Source: Calliopsis andreniformis
Taxonomy: Eukaryota; Arthropoda; Insecta; Hymenoptera; Andrenidae
Length of the DNA stretch: 64,000 nucleotides
NCBI RefSeq assembly: GCF_051401765.1
Contig: NC_135073.1
Location: 2,852,001 to 2,916,000 of the forward strand
Direction of reading: 5' to 3'
Below are positions 17,001 to 29,500 of the stretch, in pieces. Each line of letters begins with the position of its first letter. The first letter of the stretch is position 1. The notes below the pieces were generated by a model that was not told the origin of the DNA, ran no database searches, and saw nothing but the letters and a program-made list of their open reading frames with translations. Both the position numbers and the translations under genes were made by a program.

Positions 17001-19429
17001 AACTTCATCATTTATGCTACAGATGTGGAATTGCATATAGAAACAAGCCGGATATCACGAAACATTTATTTTGGAAACACGGGACGGAAAGTGTGCTTTG
17101 CAAAAAATGTTTACAAAAAAAGTGGCCCCACATTTACCATTTTTGTATACCGCCTACAGCTTTTGTTTGTGAGGAGTGTGGATCGAGTTTTTCTCGAGCT
17201 GTTGCTCTGAAAGTACATAAGAGGTTACACTCTGGAGATCAACCTTATGCTTGTAATGAGTGCACTGAACGCTTTATTTCTCGAAAATTATTGGCCAAAC
17301 ACGAAATCGCTCATAAAGAACCACCGTCAATCAGCTCAAATCTGGCAGATGTGGTGAGTCAACAATCAGTAGTTCATGAAGAAAAAGTAGACAGAGAAAA
17401 AGTGGTTGCAACTGATAGCACTACAAACCTAAATTCCGAATCGATAAAAGAACCCAAAGAAGTAGTGAAGAAAGTTGTGGATGTTTACGATTTACCACCT
17501 TTGAACTTGTCTTCTGAAAGTGATACGGATACTGAAGAAGAGAAACCTGAAACTAAAGAGTCTGAAGGTACTGAGAAACCTAAAGCAACTGAAGAGAGTG
17601 CAGCAAATTTAATGGATCAACCAAAGTCTACTTCTCCTGAGCCAACCACAAATAATATAGTAGAAGTTGAACAGAACGAAGAAGAAAAGGAACAGGGTGC
17701 ACAAATTATGGATGGTATTTGGGACAATTTTAAAACGTACACAGCTAGTTTGGAGATGAAAGAATCGGCCAACAATTTTGCGATAAAAGAACAAGAACCA
17801 GAGACTGATGTAGCATTCCTGAGAAGTATAGTATTGGCTGATCATGATTATTGTGTAGTGTGGTCAGACAAGGAGAAAAACGAAGAGTCAGAATCCAAAG
17901 TGAATGACAAAGAAGAGGTAACTTCTAACGGGGACCAAGATTATGCGAGTAAGGCACAAAGGAGTCCATCTGATAGTAACAAAGCGCAAAATGTCAACGA
18001 AAACGATCCGAACAAAAAGAAAGTGAAAAGTCCAAAGAAGAAGAAGCGAAGCGCAAGTACTTCATCGAGTGATTCTTCTAGCGATAGTGATTCGAGTAGT
18101 TGTTCTTGTGGAACAAATTGCAGTTGCAGCAGTTCTTCGTCCGGTAGTTCTTCAAGTTCAAGTAGTAGTTCAGACTCGGACAGTTCTACTTCAGAAGGTT
18201 CACCAAAAAAACAGTCCAGTCGTAAGGAACGAAAGAAGGACAAAGAAACTGCGCAAGAGGCAGAAGCTGGAACTGTTGATATTGAAAATAAGGTTTCTGC
18301 AGAGGTAGAGAATGGAGAAGCAACTGTTCACAATGAACCGGTTTGTCCACCGCAGCTTCTTCTTAGAGAGTCAGACTTAGAAACTGAAGAAACGGAGACA
18401 GATGAGGACTTCTACGATGAACATCCACAACAACTTGCGAATAAACTACTCGCAGAGAAGCGAAACCAGCTGTTGCTTTTGGCAGCAGTTGCTCCTGCTG
18501 CGACAGAGCCTACGATGCCGTTGAACAATGGTTTAACGGATACAGACACTGCGATTCCCTCACCAGACACAATGCCTGGGACCACGGAGAATCAACCACA
18601 GCAGAAGAAGAAAGTGAAAACGAAGAAACGGAAAAAAGGAGAGAGAGCAAAGCAACGTAACGCAGTAGGGGCTGTAGAATCCATTAAACTGAACATTCCT
18701 AAAGCTTTTTATCAAAAGAATCCGGTTTATACGGCTTCATCGCCAGCGTTGGTCCACCCAAATATGACATCGACGCCTGGTATCTCAGCAAACGACATGC
18801 ATACCGTAAATACGGGTATTGAACCTCAAACAATGGGATTAATAAACCAGGGTATTGGTGGTAGCGGCTCAGAGACGGAAAATAAACGATCGTCAAAGCG
18901 AAAACGTGTACCAAAACGATTTTACGGTGATTCTAGTGACGAGGAAGTGGAGAAACAGCCAGCAATGAAATGGAGAAAGGTAGAGACACCTTTTACACCA
19001 GTGCCAAGTGTTAAGCCGCTGCTTCCAAGACTGTCTTTTGGTGGGAAAACTATGACATATAGGCCCGCGGAAAATCAAGCAGAGTGTTTGAGAATCGCTA
19101 CAGCCTCTGCAACAGAGTCTGAAGAACCTGCTGAAAGTAGTAGTGACTCCAGTGACTCTGAAGTGGAAGCTAATCAGCAGATGCAAAGTCATCTGCCAGA
19201 AGCCAATGCACAGATGCCTGAGCGGCCAGTTAATTTGTATTGCTACTGTCAGTGCCCATATGACGAGGTGTCAGAGATGATAGCCTGTGATGGCGAAGAC
19301 TGTCGTATTGAGTGGTTTCACTTTGAGTGTGTTGGTATCATGGTGCCTCCAAAAGGCAAATGGTACTGTCCAGACTGTAGAAAGAAACATGGTATTGTGC
19401 AAAATAGCGAGGACTACTTTGACGATTGA
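14021..19429 (+). CDS. Large C2H2 zinc-finger protein with a C-terminal ING-like PHD finger
   Basis: A single coding exon of 5,409 bp encodes 1,802 residues. The ATG at 14021 is chosen because the longer open frame starts 13 codons earlier, inside a splice acceptor (TTACAG ending at 13990). Domains in order: three N-terminal Cys/His fingers at about residues 190-280; a long acidic Ser/Glu/Asn-rich region (about 370-800); a cluster of about nine C2H2-like fingers (about 810-1098), several atypical, including one Cys-x2-Cys knuckle ending in HFC; a Ser/Asp/Cys-rich low-complexity tract (about 1344-1394); Lys-rich basic patches; and a PHD finger at about 1741-1789 (CYCQC...ACDGEDC...WFHFEC...WYCPDC), close to the ING type that binds histone H3K4me3. 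A nuclear chromatin-associated role is inferred. The long finger array loosely recalls POGZ/Row-type proteins, but I cannot assign an orthologue. Confidence 0.9.
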   Translation: MEDEDGESKVVDMWNMLGEQQFKDSSLENSLKPIIDNTYTDVIEEEKQLLRYNSIGTKDSPSKNNSTGSKIVFKGFKKRILAQAQETQTNTSKNAVQEQQSSHANALKNNKEKRTDVKRGKITEYAQYLGLQPSSKNKCSKCDSSSNSCSMLKQNLCTCNSTMTPMPSTSESSTISHSPNFKITRKVYLCAACGTYFENWNLFLHMRDIHKRHICLFCLGMFGQAERLSYHLTKKHSVPEMAFTSVEDFYGAFKGSCYLVCCTCEKVFSETDNFYNHFCSPASKQDTTASICTLCRQTGSHASTCSLAIETDKEVSSALPSTTPIGTLPTHMLDRAANVGNKAISRKPLKNNRSKHIEDGVSSQQKGISIKKTNNKTVSLNETQLPDNKINRDESSQNEISNTVKDTVSETIMEVSKYVEDSSEEKEETNEREISENSSEEKSSPDMTSHNKPYDSVTEVIMEVSRCTNNKEDSDNISMKQDADSVNPLNMSDKQESDAEESDKLNVETLNASEESNIKTNEINLIHETMEESVTNDKIEEAASETKDVSDSHTSESPIHSPVRSLFSPQHELHVSDTQTKEESYKSENKENLDTPNESQSSVSFNATASSDRSLVIKICTNRNSQFSVSTNNDNVESHNVSKESEENNNGESSATDEKESNVFEGEMDNNNSFQMNDGDSDSDSFKLAVVDSTPEVEDVEETNEIKGSPETGTELIMDTEQHQNQSEENAGDAVISIGTNENQEVNEEIEDTNYSEPNNVIQPQIQPSDGIILAGEDVPCIDLNVDGTLDSIEIEDLLKRCIEVASPLCVYCNHARHIAVNGKQLGLHMLAEHKFQPQHPAIIIQPEQFITRVKKSLNELENHYFNLDSYSSTNGTYNVPNVRTYECFHCRFHSAVHKELYLHNRKMHQKTILICIMCKSTFYSYSELLCHLCPGTYSPNINVKYRCCLCPMASLPSAFRLMVHLRKRHHACDVCLESTGNQQRLSNHVWKHKLHHLCYRCGIAYRNKPDITKHLFWKHGTESVLCKKCLQKKWPHIYHFCIPPTAFVCEECGSSFSRAVALKVHKRLHSGDQPYACNECTERFISRKLLAKHEIAHKEPPSISSNLADVVSQQSVVHEEKVDREKVVATDSTTNLNSESIKEPKEVVKKVVDVYDLPPLNLSSESDTDTEEEKPETKESEGTEKPKATEESAANLMDQPKSTSPEPTTNNIVEVEQNEEEKEQGAQIMDGIWDNFKTYTASLEMKESANNFAIKEQEPETDVAFLRSIVLADHDYCVVWSDKEKNEESESKVNDKEEVTSNGDQDYASKAQRSPSDSNKAQNVNENDPNKKKVKSPKKKKRSASTSSSDSSSDSDSSSCSCGTNCSCSSSSSGSSSSSSSSSDSDSSTSEGSPKKQSSRKERKKDKETAQEAEAGTVDIENKVSAEVENGEATVHNEPVCPPQLLLRESDLETEETETDEDFYDEHPQQLANKLLAEKRNQLLLLAAVAPAATEPTMPLNNGLTDTDTAIPSPDTMPGTTENQPQQKKKVKTKKRKKGERAKQRNAVGAVESIKLNIPKAFYQKNPVYTASSPALVHPNMTSTPGISANDMHTVNTGIEPQTMGLINQGIGGSGSETENKRSSKRKRVPKRFYGDSSDEEVEKQPAMKWRKVETPFTPVPSVKPLLPRLSFGGKTMTYRPAENQAECLRIATASATESEEPAESSSDSSDSEVEANQQMQSHLPEANAQMPERPVNLYCYCQCPYDEVSEMIACDGEDCRIEWFHFECVGIMVPPKGKWYCPDCRKKHGIVQNSEDYFDD

Positions 19430-22400
19430 TAACAGCGGATGGTATCTGCGTGTTAAAATTTGCTTTTTAGACATACTTGAGAATGGTCATTTGATTGTCT
19501 TCCACTTATGAGTTTTTCAGTGATTTAGTGAAGTGTATTTCGGTTACTTTAGGTGTTGTTTAATTATTGAAGGATATTAAAAATCCTAGTGATTTAATCA
19601 GTTCAAAGGATTTGAAAGTATTAAAACTCTGTAAGATATGAATTCCTTAAAAGCCTTAAAAACAAATATAGTGTAGTAAAATGTACTATACTGCGTACCT
19701 ATTGAAGTTTATTGGTACTGAAAATGCTTGGAGTAATAATATTAAAGTATATTATAATAAACTGGAATAAAAATGTTTGAGAATCGTATGAAAATAATTT
19801 AACAAAATTAAGTTTTAGTTAAAGAAATGTGAAGTTCAAAAAGATATATTTAACATTTTTTTCAGTCTTAATTACTAAAAAGGATTAACAGTGTGTTTCT
19901 TTCAACATCATACATACCTTCAACATAGCAAATATAAATTAGAAAAGGTAGTTCATTTCCTTTAATTTAATTTTTCTCAAAATAAAAGACAAAGAAAAAA
20001 GAAATGTTTATTTGTGAACTCTTTGACTTTATTGCGTATTCTTATGTGTTTTTAATTATACATAATGGACTCAATTTTGACACTTGTTTGTTAGACAATA
20101 TATGTGCTATACTCTTTTATGTGCAATATCAAGATTGCAGTTTAGAAAATATCATAAAATATACTTCTGTATTTCTCGCACATAACTGAAGAAAAATAAA
20201 CTTGTAGAGAGAGTTCTTTTTGATAGCTCAAAATTAAAAAATGGTCTCTAAACTTTTATCATTAATTTTGAAAGACAATACTATTTATATTAATTTCAAA
20301 GTGTTATGAAATACTGCAATTTATTTTCATGTATTTGATTGACACTAACTGAAAACAAGAAATTTGGATTTTATTAACTTTTGTAACACTTCATCATCGT
20401 CTGTGTTACTGTATTATATAATAATAAGAACTTCGGTATTTTAATGTATTTATTTATGCCTTTCAAAGTTATTATTCTAACGTTCTAAAACTTCTATGTT
20501 TCTCATATTTTCTAAAACTTTAAGAAATGTTAAGATTCTCAAACAGATTGTCATAGTAATTGCAATTACTACTACTTATATTGCTACATTGTGATAAAGT
20601 TAAACACTTTAGTTACTTAAAATTCTTAAGAAAAATTTTTGATCTCTTTAAATACTATTCAAAATTAGAAGTTTTTGAAAATTTTAAATATCTTCAATAA
20701 CTTAAGTATCATAATCAACGTTAAATATTTAAAAATGTAGCAATAGGAATTTCATTCTAATGATAATTAATATTAGAAGTCTATAATTTTACAGTGATTT
20801 TGCTTATGGGATTTAATTTAAAGGCTTTTAAGGAACCAATTCTTTAAAAAATATTCAAGTCCTCTGAATTTTTAAAACTGTAGCAGAACGTTAATCGTCA
20901 AGAAGTTTGCTCAGAAAAGAAGAGAATCGAATGACCATTATTACTCCCAGCGTTTTCTTTCTTTTCTTCTTGCAAGGAACACTGTTCAATTGACGATCAA
21001 ATCGCATAGTTTTTTGCATATAGCTCAAAAGTATATGTTATAAAAATTATGAAAATATAAATTGAAAATATCACTGAAAGTTGATCTGACTTTAAAAGGG
21101 CAAAGAAAGGAGGGAAGAAAGAAGAAAAGCAAGGAGAAAAGAGTAAAAATATCATTTGTTAAAAATTAATTATCTATATTACATAAAGATTAGTAAAATT
21201 TACAAGTAAGGATAATTATCCATTACATTTATGATAATTTTAAGGGAATGAAAAAATGATAGAAACAGTAATAATTATCACAATGATTGCAACTAACAAC
21301 TAACAAACGACTGTTAGTTAATAATCTTTTTTTCAACTCTAGAGTTAACTTTAAATCAAGCTTGAAGCAACTTGATCATATTCCTGTATCTTTCAGCTAA
21401 GAATTGACAGTAAATCAGAGACTCTATATTGTATTAGGCTCCATATTATATTAAGTGTATATACTCTAACAGTTTTCTAGATTCTATTAACAACGTTGCA
21501 GTTAGATTCAAATTTATTTTTGGATATTTTCATAATTAGATTTTGCTCAATCTTGAATTCCTTTGTGAAATGGTAATTGTCACTTCTTCTTCAATTGTCC
21601 TGCAAAACAATCCTTGGAGGAGTCTCGTTCTCTTAAGTAGCATCGCTATCTTGATGATGCTTTGATGATGTTCTTGAGAGTTGTAATGAAGGTTTCAAAA
21701 GCTTAATAGGGAATGAGTTTTTTATAAAGACAGTTATTTATACCCAAACAGTTGCATAAGCCAGAAAACTAGTGGTTTAACTATATTAACTCTAAACGAA
21801 AATTAACTTCTTAATTCACTATTGATTTACTATCAGTTTTGGATTGAAAACAAGAATATGATCGAGTTGTTTTAAACCTATTTATACAGTTGAAAAAGAC
21901 AGTGTTATCTGGTAACATTATCTTGACACTAACTTCGTTTGTATATTTATTACTGCTCCACTTACTTTTTAATTTCCTTGGATTAACAAAATTATCATAA
22001 ATGTAATAGATAATTACCTTTATTTATGAATTTTACTAATTTTTATATAATAAAGATAATTAATTTTCAACGAAAGGTTTTCTCATTCTCTTTTTCTTAC
22101 TTTGTTCTGCATTTTGTCACAAACGCTTGTTTGACCTTACAAAGTCAGATCAGCTTTCGGTAGCATTTTTAATTTCGTAGCTTTTGTGACATACTTTGAA
22201 GTCATGTATAAAAATCTGTATGATTTTACCATTAATTGAATAGTGTTTCCTGTTAGCGAACAAACGAATTGTACACTGTTCCACGTTGATATTTTTCTTA
22301 AGCTGATACAATAAGTAAAAGAAAAAAACATTTGTATATAACTTGTACATACGCCCTAGAGTTTATAACAATGAAATAAGGTTTTTGTGTACATTTGTTT

Positions 22401-23582
22401 GTACTTCTTTTAAAACGACAAAAATGCGCCGTGTATAAATTCGATTATAGTCTAGGCCGATAGGCGGTTGTAGCGTTCTAGAGCGAAATCCTAGGCTACG
22501 TCGTAGAGCGAGAATTCTTCGAATCTAGCATGAGAGGGGAGGGCTGTGTTGTTTTATCAATTCGAAATAATCGCGATATTACCGCTGATACGACTGTCGG
22601 CACTGCTGGCGGTGTCTGTGTTCCGTTGGATTATCGCATCCTTTGAAAAACAGATTTTAATTAATTTGCGAGCTTTAAGCTATGTGTTTCATTGTTTATT
22701 TAAAACGTGATCTTATTCTGCTCTTTTTTATTGCTCCAATAGCCAAAATTTTTATAATTACGGGCGTTAGAGTTTCTGTTTCTTTCTCCTCCTTCTTTTC
22801 CTCTCCCTAATCCATCACTGTTTTTCTCTTATCTATTACGTTTCGAAAAGTAAAGGTTTCTGTTGTAGCGTTCCCATTAATTTCTCCGTGCTTTCTTTTT
22901 AGAATAATTGACGAGCTAATGAACGGATCTTTTACTATTTTCTAGTCTAGCATAGTTACTCGTTCATCGCAATAGCTTTTGTAAACGAAATCGTATATAT
23001 CTGTACGATTCTATTAAAATCAGTTGCCAACTCTGTAGCAGGCATTCTGATTCCTCTTATTATTCGTCGAAATTCAATGAAATGTCGATGTGATCCTGCG
23101 GACAAGAATTTGACGTACCAGTACGGTCTTCGATTAAAAAAAAATTTAGTATACTGTAAACGAAACAGCTAACAATAATGGATAGTACATTTTGTAATTG
23201 ACCTCTAAATTGTATTTAATAGCTTGTAATTGGTCGAAATATTCAATTTAAGGTCAGGCGTAGTAAAATTAAAAAGGCGAAAGGAAACAAGCATCGATCA
23301 GTACTAAAAGAAAGAGAAGTTCGTATTCTTATTCCTTTATCTAAATCAAAATTATTATTAACTCTACTTTTTGGCTCATTTAATTATTACGTGAATTACA
23401 ATAATTGCGCCTGTCGCTGGGACATTGTTCTGTTTAAAGTATAAAACAGAAAAGATTGCTAAATATGTTAGTGTTCGTACATGTTTAATAGAACTCAAAG
23501 TACATTGTAACGAAGATAATATTAATAATAATAATAATTAACATTCAAGTGTCAGCAATGCAAATGAAATGGCACGGACTAA
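19430..23582. other. Long 3' UTR/spacer between the zinc-finger gene and CFAP251
   Basis: No coding exon is supported. An AATAAA at 19766-19771 (+) could end the zinc-finger transcript, and others follow further on. Most of the sequence is AT-rich. A GC-richer stretch at about 22420-22640 stands out and could be a conserved 3' UTR element or a remnant of another transcript. An (AAT)n microsatellite lies at about 23519-23539. Confidence 0.4.
19766..19771 (+). terminator. Candidate poly(A) signal of the zinc-finger/PHD gene
   Basis: AATAAA lies about 340 bases after the stop at 19429. Further signals downstream mean a longer 3' UTR is also possible. Confidence 0.4.
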
Positions 23583-26500
23583 TTATTCGTCGTCAGCCCT
23601 CGTTTCCTCCGGCAGTTCAATACCCATAATGTCCGCGGTGAAATCTTTGTAAGATATCTTCTGTATCATAAAATAATAATACATTACTTTCGGCGAGCCT
23701 AAATAATTCTTCTTTTTTACCATTTACATCTTCCATAATTCATTTACACAATTTCCGAATTATTAAATTTCAATGTTTATTATATGTATAGCTATCTTGA
23801 TAAGAGTACTTGAAAAGTTTACGTATTTATTAAACATTTAGTTCAAACAACGCTATTGGATCTTAACAGAAGTTGATGAAAATATTAAATCTCTAAATCT
23901 ATAGTTAAATTATACTCAATATTTTAGTGTACTTAATTTTTAATATTTCGAACTTTTGTCAAAAACTGATAATTTTAAATAATAATTAAGAAATTAAATG
24001 GAAATAAAATCTCAGGAATACTTAGATACTAATTTTAAGAAATAGAATAGGCGTAACATTAAAATTTACTTAACAAATAATACTATTTTAACACTATATT
24101 TTGTTTCTTTTTTAAGTTATTTCACGAATGGAAGTAGGTTGTGTGACATATTTTAAAGAAAAAGGAGACACAATTCTACTCTACTCTCCTCCCTAGGAAG
24201 TGGCCTAAAGTAACATTACATACAGTGTATTTTGTTAAGAAATAATATATACCTCTGGTAAAAATGTAAAATCTGTGAGTGCGAATTGCCGCCTTTCATT
24301 TTGGGAATATATTTCATTTAAATTATCATCAGATCCAACTAAAAACTTTAAATACATGTATGCTTCTTGTCGTGTTAATGGTTCTCCTACAACAAAAGCA
24401 TGCAAAAATAATATTTTTAATTTATATCGAAATAGTATTTTAATAGGGTAAAAGAGAACGAAAATAAACCAAAAATAGTGTTGTTTTCTCCTGGTGACTC
24501 TACAAGACCCTTTCCAAACAATATATTCATAAACTGGTTTCGAGTTAAAACTGGATTTTCTATATCCATAGACGGAATTCCGCTTGAGTTTCCGAACATA
24601 TGGAAAACCTGCCGCAATTTATGCAAAGATATATCATAAACTGGACGATGGTTAATATAAAGTTTTACAAAATCTTCGAATGTAATTTCTTCAACTAATT
24701 GTCCAGTTTCTGCATAATTTCTATAAGATATCTCACTCATAAGAATTTCTATCTAAAACATTAAAATAATTTATTGTAAAAAAAAATAAGAAATCAAGTA
24801 TATGTATATTTTATTAATAAACTTATAGTTTAAGAAAAAAAATATATGATAAGCAAAAATGTTACTTCTTCGTTACTGGGATAGTATCCAACAGCTCGCA
24901 TGAGATTTGGTATTTGCTTACAAGACACTTTTTCAGAAACTATTCTAGTAGCTGTTGTGTTTTCACCTTGATGCAAAATTTGAGCATAATAGAAAAGGTC
25001 TATCATTTCCTTAATGAGCCAACCTTTTCTTCCACCTTCAATGAGACAATAATATGGTGCAAGAGCTTCACCTCCTAAACGAGCTAATACATTAACAGAT
25101 CTAAAGGAAGTTAATATCAGAACAATTGAAAATAATACATCAAGAATACTATGTTTAATAATGATAATTAATTTACAAGAAACACTAATTTTTACCTGTA
25201 TTTTATTTTCCACATCAGAACACATGAATCATTATATCCAGAAGTGAACAGAATTTTTCCATCATTACTAACGCAAACGTTGGTGATCTATAAAATTTGA
25301 AGTTATACAATTTTACACTTCTTTGATATACTGAAGGTACTTGTTACCTTATGCGGATGACCTACAATTCCTAAAAGCTTATAAGGATTGCCATCGAAAG
25401 GAATTATTTGGAGACCAATTTCTTTATCAGTAGCAAAGACAATATGTTTAACACTTTTGTATTCTGCATTAGGTAAAACCTACAAAATTAATGGTAGCTG
25501 TTACAGTTGTTTTTATTTGTACCATTTTATGTATATAGTTTAATTTTATACATATAATTACCAGTAACTGTTGAACCGGTGTATCGAAAATAGGTCCTAG
25601 AAATGTTCCCCGAATCATTTTTGTTGTGTCATTTAGTAATCTATATTTGTACTAATTAATAAAAGAAAATATATAGTGGTACTAATAAGAAGTTACCTCT
25701 AATTTTATATTTTGTTACTAATTCTATTAATATAAAAAATATGTACTTCATAATATAGAGTCTAGGAAAGGATGAAGTTTTAGGGTGTATAAAAAGATTC
25801 TCCATTTATTATTACTTCTGAATTAGAAATCATTAGAAATTTTTCAATGCCATCATCAGGGTACCAGGAAAGACAGAGGGGAATTGCAGTGTATTCAATT
25901 CTGTAAATTTCAGATATCACTAAACCAGGATCAGGATATGGTCCACTACAAAATACAAAAAAATTGCACAAAGTTATTATATCTCATTTTTCAAATGTAG
26001 TCAACAAGAGAAAGTAGAAGTAATATTCATGTCTGTAGCAAAATGTTATGAATTGATACGACTTTAATATGACCTTGAATATGACCTTAACAGGGATCAC
26101 TATTTTAACCATTATAAATACCTTCCTTACCTATTATTAAGGTCATATTCGATTAAATTTTGATCTTCGCCCAAAGAGAAAAATCGAACATGATAAGTTG
26201 AATTAGCTGACTCAAAAAGTATGTCTCTTATTGCTGCACAATGTGAACGATACTTTCCAAGAAAGTCCCATAAATAAGATCCTTGTGACGGGTCATGATT
26301 TTTTTTAAATACAGCTACTACAAGTGTATTGTCCTAGAATGGTAAATTGTTTATTACAATTTAAAAAAGTAAAAGGTGAAATAATTTATTTTACAAAATG
26401 ACTATTTATAGTGCTTTTTGTAGATTCCTATAGTTCTAAAACAATTATACTTCAAGTATATTCTTGTTTAGTAATACTACATATTATAAAATAACATTTG

Positions 26501-29500
26501 TAATAGAAATGAAAATATTCGAAATGAGAATTATCAATATTTACAGAATAAGCCATATACTCAGCACATTGAGTAAAAATCAGTTTAACTATGGATTCTC
26601 TAGAATGTTTATAAGGTATTTCATCAAGAGGTTCCAAAGTAATTGGATGCAACATCCATAATATTCCATTTTCTAGGCCACATGCTAGTATATCACCTAG
26701 GTGTAAAGTATTTTATTTAAACAATTTCATATAAAAAATCTAGTATTTACAATGTTAATTTTTTTATATCACAAATTTTTGCATTCTACCGTCTCTATTT
26801 TTTAATTCAACCCTATTTTCTGTATCACAAGTTTTTATAATCAAAGTTTTGCTAGTAAACTTTTTTTTGTAAAACGTTATTAAATGATTCTGCATGTTGC
26901 AGTTAATGAAATACTTGCCAGTTGGTGTAAATTTTAATGTAGTAATCTTAATCAATTTTTCATGTATTTGTGAACAGGTGATGTAAATTATTTTGCCACT
27001 TTTTGCTTGGTTGTCCAATAATGATTCAAAATTGGGAGCTGTAGGAACTTTTTTACGTACAATGAGTTTACATTTCCCATAATGGTACAAGCTTAGTAAG
27101 CCTTGAGCGCTTCCAGTTACTATATACTTGCTTGTAATTAAAAATTAGTATTAACATATTGAAAACAATTTATCATTAAAAATAATACAATACAAAAATA
27201 AGATAATGTTTCTAAAAAAAGTGTAAATAACAATATAAAAGCTTCAAAGAGAAAAACAATAATTATGTATTGAAAATATGTTTTTTTTTATACATAAATT
27301 TGAAGTAAAATTAATAATATAATAAATTTAAATTTTTGTCTACAATTTTAAAGTATTTAAAGTACCTTCGAGGGTGTACATCCAAACTAGTTATTGCTGC
27401 ACCAACACCTTGCAAGATAAATTGACACTTTAATGTAGAAATATTTATTGTTGCAACTGCTCCAGTAGAAGTACCTTTACAAAAACAATTTTTATTTTCA
27501 ATATCATAATCTCTTTATTAATATTTAGCATTCAAAGTGATTTGAAAGTTTTAAAAACTGTTGAATATACAAATAAATCTAGTTTTATATGTTTCATTTT
27601 CAATATATTTTATGATAGTATAAACACAGAAATCATTTAAACTGCTAAATTATAATTGCATATTATATAAATAAGACAATTAAGAAAATAATTTATATGC
27701 AACTTACTAACGAAAAACGCATCAATATAAAATGGATTATTTTCAAAAGTTGCATCTACAGCAGTGTGAGGTGGTTTTACAAATGATTCCTGATTTTCAT
27801 CATGATTTCTAAACATAGGTTCCAAATTTACAGATAGCGTTGAAGAAATTTTTACTTGATTTTGTAACGTTTTAATTTCTATCTTTTTTAAATATTCTAT
27901 TTTTTTGTTGCAAACAATTTCTTCTTCTTTGCTTTCTGAATATTCTTCTCCCTCTTCCTCATATTCTACATCATCTTCATCATCAGTACTGACTATAACA
28001 AACAATAGCATGCACCTAAAATATGTAGTACTATTGAAATAGTACTATTGAAAAAGTATAATCTCTTTTTGTAATCTTTACATTCATTTTAAATCACTTC
28101 AATACTGTTCCATATACCTTGTATAATTTGATATATTATATGTGCATAAATATTCAGAATTTATTTGTAAGTAATGAACTTACATTCACTTGCACTTATA
28201 ATAGAAGTAGGACCCAGTAATTTAGATTGAAAACCAAAACTAATTGATCGAATAGAATCTAAATTACAATTTTCAAACCAGTAAAGAATTTTTAAATTAA
28301 GATCATAGAAATCAATTCGGCCCTCTGAATTTCCAGTCACTATCATTCTGGAATCACATATTTTGGAAACCATAATTAAATAATATTCAATTTTTCATTG
28401 TAAAGTAGCTTTAAATAAATGAGTTACCTATCATAATATAAAATCACTGTGATATTACATTTTTGTAATCGTGCAGACTTGATATGTTTCCTTCTTGCAT
28501 TATTAACTTTATTATCAATTATTTTATCCTTAGGAATTATATCCCAGATTAAAACGTATCCTAAATAAACAAATTTAATAATACGCAGATGTTGAATAAT
28601 TAAACTATAAAAGGCATAGATGTATATATGATACAAGGAAGTAATGTTTTATTTGCAGATTTTATATAAATATGTATACTCATGCACAAACAAAAGTACA
28701 TAGTGACGCTTTAGTCTTTAATTATGTTTAATAAATTGCATTTTCTTTTGTCAAGTGATTAATTAAAATACTATACGTACAATATGTTAATAGCATTAAT
28801 AAATGTGATCTATACAGAAATTAAATAAATAACAAATCATTTCGAAGATTTATATGCAACTATACAAGGTGTCCCACGCCACTGGGAAACGCAATATCTC
28901 TAAAACGGTTGGAGATAAAAAAAAATGTCACGAGACAAAATTAAACAGTTTTAAATGATACATAATTTCAATGTAATTTTATGCATTATTATGTATCAGT
29001 GCATCTAAAAAATGCAACTGCATTCTTTTTTTAAACGGAACTTTATAGTTCTGATTGCATTTTTTGATACAATTTGTACTTATGCCCTAAAACAAACAAT
29101 TTAGGAGTTATAATAGTTAAAAGTTTAGTCAATTATTTCGGTGAACTTTCAAATGCCATGGGATACTCACACTACAGCAAATGTTCAAATGATCCTCCAT
29201 TGCAGTCTAAACATTTTTTCATTTTTTTCTTCACATTGTTTAATATTTTTATTACGTGTGTTTCGTTAATTTTCGATACACGAGAACATCTTAACGCAAA
29301 AGAAGCTGTAATTTAATAAACTTGTCACTATTATAACTCTTGAGCTGTTTGTTTTAGGACACGAGTATCTTAATACTTTTTTGGAATTAAAGTTGCATCG
29401 AAAAGCGCAATAAAAACTATAAAATTCCGCTTAAAAAGAGAATATAGTTGCATTTTTTAGATACACCGATACATAATAATGTATAAGATTACATTCAGAT

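Noticed and set aside
15169..18243. Minus-strand frames of about 70-155 codons inside the zinc-finger/PHD gene
   Set aside because: They mirror the acidic and Ser-rich coding sequence on the other strand (runs of Ser, Leu, Phe) and have no independent support.
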